The translations under genes and the position numbers were made by a program. 7,170 nucleotides of DNA, from positions 1-7,170 of the forward strand of contig CALBTA010000193.1 of assembly GCA_937967755.1 (NCBI GenBank). The letters run 5' to 3'. Numbering within the stretch: position 1 is the first letter of the stretch; each line of letters opens with the position of its first letter. Source of the DNA: an uncultured Planctomycetaceae bacterium. Lineage in GTDB: Bacteria > Planctomycetota > Planctomycetia > Pirellulales > Pirellulaceae. The notes beneath the pieces were generated by a model. That model was given only the letters and a program-made list of their open reading frames with translations, did no database searches and was not told the origin of the DNA. Below, piece by piece: positions 1-5,309 of the stretch.

Positions 1-410
1 TGTTGATCGGTTGTTGCGGAGGCGAAAACGTGCCGCTGGGCGACGTCAGCGGAACGGTGACGCTCGATGGGCAACCGCTCCCCTCCGGCATTGTTCACTT
101 CGTGCCAGCCAGCGGCCCGGCCGCATCGGGCGTGATCGAAAACGGTGCGTACCGCCTGTCGACCTTCGCCAGCGGCGACGGGGCCGTGCTTGGATCGCAC
201 ACTGTTTATTTCGCGCCGGCCCGCGATGAAGCCCACATGCAGTCGTACACCGAGGCCGATTATGCTGCTGGAAAACCACCTCCCGAAGCCCCGCAAGAAG
301 AATTTCTTCCCGCCCGCTACTTAACGCCATCCTCCAGCGGCCTGAACGTGCGTGTCGAAGCGACGGCCAGCGTCCATGACTTTCCGCTGGTCTCCTCGGA
401 GATGGAGTAG
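1..410 (+). CDS. Small lipoprotein with transthyretin-like / carboxypeptidase regulatory-like fold (5' end missing)
   Basis: The 5' end lies outside the window. Reading begins inside what looks like a lipoprotein signal: Leu-Ile-Gly-Cys-Cys is a good lipobox, so the mature protein probably starts at the first Cys (codon at 12-14) and is lipid-anchored. About 130 residues follow. The stretch VSGTVTLDGQPLPSGIVHF, then a later G-AYRLSTF and a GSHTVYF strand, is the usual pattern of the small beta-sandwich 'carboxypeptidase regulatory-like' or transthyretin-like domain. That domain is very common in short planctomycete lipoproteins. The C-terminal part (ARYLTPSSSGLNVRVEATASV) also fits this family, where a 'PxSSGL' turn precedes the last strands. 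No catalytic residues are expected; the role is unknown, perhaps structural or binding at the cell envelope. The stop is TAG at 408-410. It converges on the next gene with only 36 bases between. The TTG at position 3 could be mistaken for a start but is the lipobox Leu codon. Confidence 0.8.
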   Translation, partial: LIGCCGGENVPLGDVSGTVTLDGQPLPSGIVHFVPASGPAASGVIENGAYRLSTFASGDGAVLGSHTVYFAPARDEAHMQSYTEADYAAGKPPPEAPQEEFLPARYLTPSSSGLNVRVEATASVHDFPLVSSEME

Positions 411-446
411 CGAACTTCGCAAGGTTTTAGCGCAAGGTGGGGCGAT

Positions 447-824
447 CTACACCTCATCGGGGCGAATTCCAACATCGACGATACTACAGGCGACGATGGG
501 GTCGAGGCCCAAGTCTTGCGCCCTTGCGATCAGTTCGTCGCTTTCGCTGCCGGGGTTCAGCCAAAGTTCGCCGTGCGGTTTGTCAGCCGCTTCCTCGAGA
601 ACTTTCATCCCGACCGCCGGCGGCAGGTAGAAGCTGATGCGGTCCAGGTGCTCTGACGGAACATGAGCCAGGCGCGCGAGGAACGGCATCCCTTCAATTT
701 CACCCCCTTTAGGATTCACCGGGTAAACAACGTAACCCTGCTTGAGGTACGCCTTGACTGCTTTGTTGCCGAACTTAGCCGGGTCGCTACTGGCCCCCAC
801 GATGGCAATAGTTGGGCTGGACAT
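447..824 (-). CDS. CoA-binding domain protein, YccU-like
   Basis: This is a 125-residue single-domain protein of the CoA_binding_2 (YccU-like) Rossmann family, close to the family's usual length. Near the N-terminus, IAIVGASSDPAKFGNKAV (residues 7-24) is the characteristic nucleotide-binding loop. It is followed by GYVVYPVNPKGGEIEG (30-45), a YLPP segment (66-69), the conserved ELWLNPGSES (86-95) and a late Cys in VACSIVD (C113). The family is cytosolic and related to the CoA-binding domain of succinyl-CoA synthetase. Its physiological ligand and role are not firmly known. The start is ATG at 824, chosen because the family motif begins right after it and GGAG lies 6 bases upstream (831-834). 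The open frame continues upstream to 1388, but that part lies opposite the next gene and is not coding. A TATAAT box sits 43 bases upstream of the start. Confidence 0.9.
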   Translation of the reverse strand: MSSPTIAIVGASSDPAKFGNKAVKAYLKQGYVVYPVNPKGGEIEGMPFLARLAHVPSEHLDRISFYLPPAVGMKVLEEAADKPHGELWLNPGSESDELIARAQDLGLDPIVACSIVDVGIRPDEV

Positions 825-830
825 AAGGTG

Positions 831-834
831 CTCC
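831..834 (-). promoter_or_regulatory. Ribosome binding site that fixes the start of the CoA-binding gene
   Basis: On the minus strand this reads GGAG, 6 bases before ATG at 824. It decides against the much longer open frame that reaches 1388. Confidence 0.7.
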
Positions 835-866
835 GAAGGGACTGAAAGTACATCACACGGGGAAGC

Positions 867-872
867 ATTATA
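867..872 (-). promoter_or_regulatory. Candidate -10 box (TATAAT) for the CoA-binding gene
   Basis: The minus strand has a perfect TATAAT, which would start transcription near 860 and give a leader of about 36 bases. I find no good -35 hexamer 16-18 bases upstream, where the sequence is GC-rich, so the promoter is only partly supported. Confidence 0.4.
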
Positions 873-970
873 CCCATCCGCCGGCGATCCGGGCGCGGGT
901 GCCGCCGCGAAAGTGTGAAGTTGAAGCAGCGCATTTGAACCGCAGAAGGCAAACGCCGGCCGCCTGCCCG

Positions 971-1936
971 TTACCGAAACCAAACGCGCACGCCGGCGAT
1001 GAAGCCGTCGAGTCGGGCGTCGTCGATTTCCAGGTAGTCGTAGCCGGCGTAGACTTCGACGTGGTCCAACATCACGCCAACGGTCGCCCGGCCGTGGAAG
1101 ATCGTCGCGTCGTTGAGCGTGCCCCAATCGAGTTCCGTCGAAACGACCAGCGGGTCGCTGGGGAACCAGTCGGCCCCGTAGGTGAAATTGAACCCCGCGT
1201 CGCCCCGGTCGGAGTCGGCCATCCAGTTCACGCCGACGCCGACCCGCATGTTCAGCGTTTCGCACTGGGCGAAGCGGTAAACCAGGTTGGCATCGCCGAT
1301 CCACAGTTCGTCCGTGCCGCCGCCGATCAGGTCTTCGTGGTAGTAGTTGGCGGACGTATCGATGCCAAAGCGCTTGGTGCTTTCCCACAGCAACCGCCCG
1401 CCGGCCCGGTCTAAGCCGTCGAAGTCCGAGGCGTATTCGATGTCAAAGCGGGTGTGGTGATTCGCCGGCCGCCCGAAGCCGCCGATCTCCATCACGCCAT
1501 CGTGTCCATCAAGGTAGGGTTGGCTGTAGTAGTGACCGGGTACATCCAAGCCGGGGTCGACCAGCAGGTGCGGTGCCCAAATCGGCGACGTCAACGCGTA
1601 GAAGCAAAGCTTCGCCCCGAACGTTTCCAAGTCGTCGTCGAAACAGGAATCGGCGAAGTGACCATGATGTGCGTGCCCGTGATGCCGATGTCCGTGATGC
1701 CCACGCCTGTGATGCCCTCCGCCGCGCCGCCCGCGGTCGCGATGGTCGTCTTCGTGGTCATGATCGTCATCGTCGTCGTGTGCCGGTGGGGTTCGGGTTG
1801 GCCGATCCCGGGCTTCGTCGCGGGCGCGAGACAATCTGCCTTGGGCAGCGGAATCTGCTGGCAGTGCCAGCAACGCCCCAATCGAACTGAGCAGCAGCGA
1901 GGCAAATCCAATCTGCACGGCACTTATATGCGGCAT
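971..1936 (-). CDS. Exported His/Asp-rich probable outer-membrane beta-barrel protein
   Basis: This protein has 321 residues. Residues 1-31 look like a Sec signal peptide: a short N-region, a hydrophobic core (about 9-26, ISAVQIGFASLLLSSIGALLAL) and a probable cut after Ser-Ala-Ala near 31. Residues 53-65 form an Asp/His cluster (PAHDDDDDHDHEDDH). Residues 75-93 hold 11 His in 19 positions, in HHxxG/HHGH units. From about residue 140 the sequence is rich in aromatic residues and Gly, with alternating hydrophobic stretches (for example MRVGVGVNWMADS, FNFTYGADWFPSD, VEVYAGYDYLEI) and ends GVRVWFR. This is what a small membrane beta-barrel looks like. I do not recognise a named family. The His/Asp segment suggests divalent-metal binding at the periplasmic N-terminus, which is inference. 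The start is ATG at 1936, with GGAG 4 bases upstream and the signal peptide right after. The longer frame from 1987 adds 17 residues that would displace the signal peptide. It is transcribed divergently from the HEAT/HExxH gene. Confidence 0.75.
   Translation of the reverse strand: MPHISAVQIGFASLLLSSIGALLALPADSAAQGRLSRARDEARDRPTRTPPAHDDDDDHDHEDDHRDRGRRGGGHHRRGHHGHRHHGHAHHGHFADSCFDDDLETFGAKLCFYALTSPIWAPHLLVDPGLDVPGHYYSQPYLDGHDGVMEIGGFGRPANHHTRFDIEYASDFDGLDRAGGRLLWESTKRFGIDTSANYYHEDLIGGGTDELWIGDANLVYRFAQCETLNMRVGVGVNWMADSDRGDAGFNFTYGADWFPSDPLVVSTELDWGTLNDATIFHGRATVGVMLDHVEVYAGYDYLEIDDARLDGFIAGVRVWFR
1658..1714 (-). repeat. Low-complexity His-codon tract (HHG-type repeat)
   Basis: This tract encodes residues 75-93 of the exported protein, with 11 His codons mixed with Gly, Arg and Ala. 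On the plus strand the DNA shows repeated 'gtgatg' and 'tgatgcc' units. CAT and CAC are both used, so the His content is not explained by slippage of a single codon alone. Confidence 0.8.
1742..1780 (-). repeat. Low-complexity Asp/His tract
   Basis: This tract encodes residues 53-65 of the exported protein: five consecutive Asp flanked and followed by alternating His, Asp and Glu. The DNA is a run of imperfect 'gtc/atc' triplets on the plus strand. It is separated from the His-rich tract by a short Arg/Gly linker. Confidence 0.75.
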
Positions 1937-1982
1937 GAGAGACTCCGTTAGCTCAACGAACCCTCGACGGGCAACAACCGGG

Positions 1983-2012
1983 ACCATACGGCCCGGCTGC
2001 CGCCAGCGTCAA
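1983..2012 (-). promoter_or_regulatory. Candidate sigma70-type promoter of the His-rich exported protein
   Basis: On the minus strand, TTGACG (2007-2012) and TATGGT (1983-1988) are separated by 18 bases. They match the consensus hexamers at 5 and 4 of 6 positions. Transcription would start near 1976, leaving a leader of about 40 bases before ATG at 1936. Confidence 0.4.
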
Positions 2013-2091
2013 GGTCGCGAAGGGGGGATAGGGCAAGTACGATACGATCCGGGCAACGGTTCGAATTGAGCGATCAAACGATAGGTTGCAG

Positions 2092-3435
2092 ATGTTGAAT
2101 TGGCTGTTTCCGCGTCCGCCGCTGCGGGTCAGCGACAAGGCGTGGATCGAAACCCGGTTCGCCTGGCTGGTCCAACAGTTGGGCGAGCGCCGCCTGCTGG
2201 ACGCCCAAGTGATCGAGCCGACCGATGCGTTTTTTCCCGGTGCGTACGACGGCACCGAGTCCGACGCGCGGATGATGTACCAGCGCGTATGCCAGTGGAT
2301 GCAAGCCACGCCCGATGCCATGCGGTTCGAAGTCGTGCCAGCCGACGATATGCCCGGTGCCACGGGGCACTATGATCGCAGTGATGCGAACCAAAAACCG
2401 GCGCTGCGCGTGGCCGACTCGCAGATTGATGACCCGCAAGGGCTGGTAGCAACGCTGGCGCACGAAATCGCGCACCACATTCTGCTGGGCGGCGACTTGC
2501 TAGCGGGCGACGAGAGCGACCACGAGTGGACGACCGGCCTGCTGCCTTGTGTGCTGGGGTTGGGCATATGCGCGGCGAATTCGACGATCCGCACGGCCGC
2601 GGGCAATAGCGGCACCTGGTCGTGGTGGTCGATTGACCGCCGCGGGTATATGCCGTCTTACTGCATCGGTTACGCGCTGGCGATCTTCGCCTGGCTGCGC
2701 GGCGAAAAATCTCCAGCGTGGGTGCGGCATTTGCGGTTGGATGCGCGGGAACCGCTGACAAAAGGGCTGCGCTATCTCCGCCGCACCGGCGACTGCTACG
2801 TCACGCGTGAAACCTTGGGAACGACTGGCCCGCGCACCACGGGCGAGTTGATGCAGCGGCTTACTACCGGATCAAATTCCGCGCGCATCGCCGCGTTGTG
2901 GGATGCCGAGAAGCATCCGAGCGGCGCGTCGCTGGCCGGTCACGTCCAACCGCTGTTGCGGCATCGCCACGCGGCAGTGCGAAGCACGGCGATGCGAACC
3001 GCGGCGAAGTTGCGAATGAACGGTGCCGATGTCGTGCGGGAACTGGAAATGGCGCTGGGCGATTCCACCGCGGAAGTTCGGGCGGCCGCCGCATTCGCAT
3101 TGGGCGAACTGCTGCCGGATGAGACGCGCGTCGTGGTCGATCTCGGTTTCGCGCTGCGCGACGAGGCACCGGAAGTCGTCGCCGCGGCCGCGACGGCGCT
3201 GGTTAACTACGGAGAGCGGGCGGAACCTGCCCAAAAGAATTTGCTGCTATCGCTGCACGACGCGCTGATCGATTGCAACTACGAGATGGCCGACCTGATG
3301 TTCGAGGTCATCCGCACCGCACTTCCCGACGCTGGCCAGGCAATCAACGATTACTTCCACCAACGCGACCCCGAATTCCGCGCAGCGGCGATTGAAGCGC
3401 TGCTTGGCGATGGCGAGTTGGAAAGTGGACGTTGA
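2092..3435 (+). CDS. HExxH zinc-peptidase-like protein with C-terminal HEAT-like repeats
   Basis: This protein has 447 residues, no signal peptide and no clear membrane anchor, so it is probably cytosolic. Residues 119-133 (VATLAHEIAHHILLG) contain a zinc-metallopeptidase motif H124-E125-x-x-H128. A downstream acidic stretch GDESDHEWTTGLL (139-151) could supply a third zinc ligand, most likely E145. I recall related bacterial proteins with a comparable HE-x-x-H ... DHE-x-x-TDLL arrangement, but I cannot name the family. Here the usual TD reads TG (148-149). Residues about 283-440 form helical repeats of HEAT/PBS-lyase type: VQPLLRHRHAAVRSTAMRTA, then units with STAEVRAAAAFALGEL, EAPEVVAAAATALVNYG and DPEFRAAAIEALL. 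Such repeats usually bind partner proteins. The start is ATG at 2092 with a weak AGG 6 bases upstream; a TTG at 2086 would add two residues. It is convergent with the next gene, with 17 bases between. Proteolytic activity is inferred, and the protein may be a non-catalytic relative. Confidence 0.75.
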   Translation: MLNWLFPRPPLRVSDKAWIETRFAWLVQQLGERRLLDAQVIEPTDAFFPGAYDGTESDARMMYQRVCQWMQATPDAMRFEVVPADDMPGATGHYDRSDANQKPALRVADSQIDDPQGLVATLAHEIAHHILLGGDLLAGDESDHEWTTGLLPCVLGLGICAANSTIRTAAGNSGTWSWWSIDRRGYMPSYCIGYALAIFAWLRGEKSPAWVRHLRLDAREPLTKGLRYLRRTGDCYVTRETLGTTGPRTTGELMQRLTTGSNSARIAALWDAEKHPSGASLAGHVQPLLRHRHAAVRSTAMRTAAKLRMNGADVVRELEMALGDSTAEVRAAAAFALGELLPDETRVVVDLGFALRDEAPEVVAAAATALVNYGERAEPAQKNLLLSLHDALIDCNYEMADLMFEVIRTALPDAGQAINDYFHQRDPEFRAAAIEALLGDGELESGR

Positions 3436-3452
3436 GTCGCCAGGATCGAAGA

Positions 3453-4019
3453 CTATTGCTGCCAATCAGCGTTGGGGTCGGGAACTAAGAATGCTTCGTG
3501 AAGATGTACTGCATTGTCCACGACTTCACCAACAGTGCCTTCGATGCAAATCGAATTCCCCTCGATATACAGTACCGATTGGACGGCCTCAAACTCTTGC
3601 CGGGGATCTTCGGACACACTGGTCATCTTTGCGTTCACTACCCATTGCTCGTCATCATCGGTGATTGCGCCGGCCAGTACGACGGTCGTTGTTTCGCGTT
3701 CCACATCACAGATGGTCCCTTTGACAACCAAGCGAGGGCCACCGTACTTAAGTTGGGCTTGTTCGGCATCTTCGGCGAACGCTGAGGTCAACTTCTCGGC
3801 TGTAATCGGTACCAAGCTGGGTGGACGAAATTCGTCGTAAGAAGCATCCAGGTTAGCAATTGCCTCCCCAAGTTCAGCAAGTTCCTTTTGCTGCAAGTGG
3901 TTCAAATAAGACATCACGCCTACAACTATCCCGCCCACGAACAGGACGAACACCAAGCCCAGGCAGGCCATTGCCGCGTAAGTGGAGAGGGCGGAAGATT
4001 TCGCATTTCGCTTGTTCAC
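3453..4019 (-). CDS. Membrane-anchored OB-fold protein (tRNA_anti-like domain)
   Basis: This protein has 188 residues. After a basic N-terminus (NKRNAKSS) there is one strong hydrophobic helix (about 14-38, ending GIVVGVMSY). It is probably an uncleaved anchor with the rest outside the inner membrane. Residues about 69-180 match the tRNA_anti-like OB-fold pattern: an ITAEKLTSAFAEDAEQAQLKY helix, then RLVVKGTICDVERE, then a strand region, then YIEGNSICIEGTVGEV and a final VHLHEAFLV strand. The name is structural; no nucleic-acid binding is implied and the function of this family is unknown. The start is GTG at 4019, overlapping the stop of the upstream gene by 4 bases (GTGA), so translation is probably coupled. 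The next Met (residue 17) would cut into the membrane helix and remove the basic N-terminus. G+C is lower than in the neighbouring HEAT gene. Confidence 0.8.
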   Translation of the reverse strand: MNKRNAKSSALSTYAAMACLGLVFVLFVGGIVVGVMSYLNHLQQKELAELGEAIANLDASYDEFRPPSLVPITAEKLTSAFAEDAEQAQLKYGGPRLVVKGTICDVERETTTVVLAGAITDDDEQWVVNAKMTSVSEDPRQEFEAVQSVLYIEGNSICIEGTVGEVVDNAVHLHEAFLVPDPNADWQQ

Positions 4020-4279
4020 ACTTCTTCATCCGGCGGTGCGATGGCTGCGTTGGCGTCGCGGTGAATTTGAACGACGTGATCCAAACCGATTACTGAGAAT
4101 CCGCCGATGGTTGCTGATCGGTCGTCGCGGCTGGGTTTAGCGACCACCAGTTCTGTCGGCATGACCCACACCTGGTCGGGGTGCGAGACTGGAAGAACCT
4201 CGCCGTTGGATAGCTCAATTCGGAGCGGAGCAAACGGCGCGTGGCGAAGGGCTTCGATGATGGGCTGCGGCTTGTACAT
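4016..4279 (-). CDS. Small conserved protein of a planctomycete-type family, function unknown
   Basis: This protein has 87 residues. The sequence PFAPLRIELSNGEVLPVSHPDQVWVMPTELVV (15-46) followed by IGLDHVVQI (64-72) is a pattern I recognise from short planctomycete and verrucomicrobial proteins. In these, an 'FxPFRVxLSDGRxxxVxHPExV' unit is followed by a basic or acidic spacer and an 'xxxHIxRI' strand. It is probably a small beta-rich fold; there is no signal peptide and no membrane segment. No function is known to me. It is the first gene of a two-gene operon and its stop overlaps the GTG start of the OB-fold gene by 4 bases. The start is ATG at 4279. The only Shine-Dalgarno-like stretch upstream (GAGAGGA) is far away, with about 14 bases between, so initiation may rely on weak or leader-independent signals. 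Confidence 0.75.
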   Translation of the reverse strand: MYKPQPIIEALRHAPFAPLRIELSNGEVLPVSHPDQVWVMPTELVVAKPSRDDRSATIGGFSVIGLDHVVQIHRDANAAIAPPDEEV

Positions 4280-4321
4280 ATACGGTTTCTAAGTCCTCTC
4301 GCAGGGAAATGCGGCTATTTA

Positions 4322-4351
4322 ATCATACGCTTAAACCCACTAGCGGTCCAA
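4322..4351 (-). promoter_or_regulatory. Candidate promoter of the two-gene OB-fold operon
   Basis: The minus strand carries TATGAT (4322-4327), 5 of 6 to the -10 consensus. It is preceded at 18 bases by TTGGAC (4346-4351), which is a weak -35. The leader to ATG at 4279 would be about 36 bases. Confidence 0.35.
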
Positions 4352-4462
4352 CCTCTCCAAAGTAGTAATCTGCGACATGATGAGTTGCCGCTGTTGCGTG
4401 CCGCTTAGGAATCGACAGGTAAAAACTTTTGGGACATCTTGCCAGAAAAGTGTACCAGTCGC

Positions 4463-4490
4463 TTGACAGGGGTGTGAAAATTTGTATACT
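4463..4490 (+). promoter_or_regulatory. Near-consensus sigma70-type promoter with no gene behind it
   Basis: A perfect TTGACA (4463-4468) and TATACT (4485-4490, 5 of 6 to TATAAT) are separated by 16 bases. This is the best promoter-like sequence in the window. It points to the plus strand with a start expected near 4496-4498, into a hairpin-rich region without a credible open frame. The first ATG (4497) is followed at once by TGA. It may serve a non-coding transcript or be part of a mobile repeat. Confidence 0.55.
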
Positions 4491-4497
4491 GTACTGA

Positions 4498-4572
4498 TGT
4501 GACGGTGTGACGGTCTTCCCAAGCCGTCGTATTGGGGTGCGTATCGTTCGAAGGCCTTGGAAGACCGTCGTA
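4498..4572. repeat. Tandem octamer plus paired palindromic units forming a long hairpin
   Basis: Two perfect copies of TGTGACGG stand in tandem (4498-4505, 4506-4513). They run into a 23-base unit (4509-4531) that recurs imperfectly at 4550-4572 (16 of 23 identical, both ending CCGTCGTA). The two units can pair: GACGGTCTTCC plus AAG (4509-4523, one bulged C) against CTTGGAAGACCGTC (4556-4569), with a 32-base loop. Unit 1 can also fold alone, with GACGG/CCGTC and CTT/AAG around a CCC loop. The arrangement resembles an intergenic palindromic repeat family and the hairpin lies immediately downstream of the promoter at 4463-4490. Confidence 0.7.
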
Positions 4573-4581
4573 CTTGATTGT

Positions 4582-4615
4582 CCTCACCCCGGCCTTCTCT
4601 CAGGTGGAGAGGGAG
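4582..4615. repeat. REP-like GC-rich palindrome
   Basis: The segment reads CCTCACCCC-GGCC, then CCTTCTC (4593-4599) facing GAGAGGG (4607-4613) across a 7-base loop, with one G-T pair. From general recollection, CCTCACCCC followed by a CTCTCC/GGAGAG hairpin is a widespread intergenic palindrome in Gram-negative genomes. I cannot confirm membership without a search. Confidence 0.55.
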
Positions 4616-4623
4616 TAGAGAGG

Positions 4624-4670
4624 CAACTTTCAGCACGCCCCTTGATATGGCGGGATCTTGCTGAAAGTTG
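4624..4670. repeat. Perfect 12-bp inverted repeat with an inner stem
   Basis: CAACTTTCAGCA (4624-4635) is exactly complementary to TGCTGAAAGTTG (4659-4670). Inside, CGCC (4636-4639) can pair with GGCG (4649-4652). There is no run of T on either side, so an intrinsic terminator is unlikely. It may be an inverted binding site or part of a small repeat element, and it contains two of the TGCTGAA motifs. Confidence 0.75.
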
Positions 4671-4865
4671 GGGTTGGCAGCGAGATACTCGGTTCGATGT
4701 AAGTGGTTGTCAGTTCAGTAGTTAGGAAGTTCACTGCGGCGCTGAAACAGGGCCAACATTCAGCACTGGTGAATTCGCGTGCTGAAAAGAGTGATTGGCG
4801 TAAAGGTGCTGGTGGTAAGAGGTTACGCAGTGGCGAGGCAAATCGGTGCTGAATCGGATGCTGAA
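4629..4865. repeat. Cluster of TGCTGAA heptamers in both orientations
   Basis: TGCTGAA or its complement occurs at 4629-4635 (minus), 4659-4665 (plus), 4759-4765 (minus), 4780-4786 (plus), 4847-4853 (plus) and 4859-4865 (plus). A near copy CGCTGAA lies at 4740-4746. Two pairs form inverted repeats; the second is TTCAGCAC (4759-4766) facing GTGCTGAA (4779-4786). The last two are direct repeats 12 bases apart. Spacing is irregular otherwise, so it is not a CRISPR array. Confidence 0.7.
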
Positions 4866-4884
4866 TTCGATCCGCTACGTTTTC

Positions 4885-4905
4885 GCGGTGGCTAGAAGCC
4901 CCCGC
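4885..4905. repeat. GC-rich hairpin with AGA loop
   Basis: GCGGTGGCT (4885-4893) faces AGCCCCCGC (4897-4905), a 9-bp stem with one mismatch and a 3-base AGA loop. It is not followed by a T-run on either strand. Confidence 0.6.
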
Positions 4906-4940
4906 TACTACGGTCGCCGACGAGAGTCGCCTCCCACAGA

Positions 4941-5054
4941 GTTTTGCAACAGTCGTGTTGCACGAATGGGTGGGGTTTTGCAACGAAAAACGGGACCCTG
5001 AAAGCGGTCCTTCTGTTGCAAAACCTCGCAGGTTTTGCAACACGTGTGTTGCGC
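4941..5054. repeat. GTTTTGCAAC palindrome cluster with competing hairpins
   Basis: GTTTTGCAAC occurs at 4941-4950, 4975-4984 and 5032-5041, and inverted at 5015-5024. Degenerate relatives are GTGTTGCAC (4955-4963) and GTGTTGCGC (5046-5054). The copy at 5015 can pair with the one at 5032 to give a perfect 13-bp stem (5014-5026/5030-5042) with loop CGC. Alternatively it pairs with the one at 4975 (4974-4984/5015-5025, 11 bp), enclosing an inner GGACC/GGTCC stem (4993-4997/5006-5010). A further GCAACAC/GTGTTGC stem (5037-5043/5046-5052) overlaps the last copy. The cluster lies downstream of the oxidoreductase gene's 3' end. Confidence 0.75.
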
Positions 5055-5309
5055 AAGGGATGCCGGCGACGCGGTAGCATCGCGGCTATCAGGTGCAACT
5101 GAAAATCAACCGACGGGTACCAGGCATCGCCTGTGCCGCGAATAAAGTTCGACGACGGGGCAGGCGGTGGAATTGCGTTCACTGCATCGACAGTCCTGAT
5201 CCGCGCTGGAACGCGATTGTCATTGTCGTACTGTTTTTTCCTAACAAACGGCGATTCAGCGTGATGTCTTTTGGCTTTAACATGAAGGAAGTCACTCGCA
5301 ATGAGAGCA

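Larger units (their letters stand above)
4280..5309. other. About 1 kb gene-free, repeat-rich intergenic island
   Basis: No open frame here has a convincing start, ribosome binding site or recognisable product. The frames that exist cross palindromes and read as low-quality Arg/Ser/Pro-rich protein. Instead the stretch contains, in order: the operon promoter above (4322-4351); a near-consensus plus-strand promoter (4463-4490); a tandem octamer and long hairpin (4498-4572); a REP-like GC palindrome (4582-4615); a TGCTGAA motif cluster with two perfect inverted repeats (4624-4866); a GC hairpin (4885-4905); and a GTTTTGCAAC cluster (4941-5054). From 5055 to 5309, downstream of the oxidoreductase stop, I see only a short CAGGC/GCCTG palindrome (5121-5133) and no T-tailed terminator. 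Confidence 0.7.

Noticed and set aside
825..1388. Upstream extension of the CoA-binding frame to a 313-residue protein
   Set aside because: The extra part is Arg-rich, lies in another frame of the exported His-rich gene and has no family signature. The ATG at 824 has a good ribosome binding site and starts exactly at the domain.
899..1414. 171-residue plus-strand open frame (VVDFQVVVAGVDFDVVQHH...)
   Set aside because: It is antisense to the exported protein gene. Its composition is the mirror of that gene's codons, and such frames are common in high-G+C DNA.
1937..1987. Longer N-terminus for the exported protein from 1987
   Set aside because: It would place 17 extra residues with an acidic stretch before the signal peptide; ATG at 1936 has GGAG 4 bases upstream.
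1978..1996. CCGGG/CCCGG inverted repeat in the divergent gap as an operator
   Set aside because: Only 5 bp with a 9-base loop in GC-rich DNA, expected by chance.
4509..4572. tRNA suggested by GTTCGAA at 4546-4552
   Set aside because: The following bases do not close a T-stem, and no acceptor, D or anticodon arms can be drawn.
4507..4725. 72-residue plus-strand frame just after the strong promoter
   Set aside because: It begins with GTG inside the tandem octamer, has no ribosome binding site and translates the REP-like and inverted-repeat DNA.
4624..5042. Intrinsic terminators at the perfect hairpins (4624-4670, 5014-5042)
   Set aside because: Neither hairpin is followed by a run of T on either strand.
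4629..5054. CRISPR array
   Set aside because: The repeats are only 7-10 bases, occur in both orientations and have irregular spacing.
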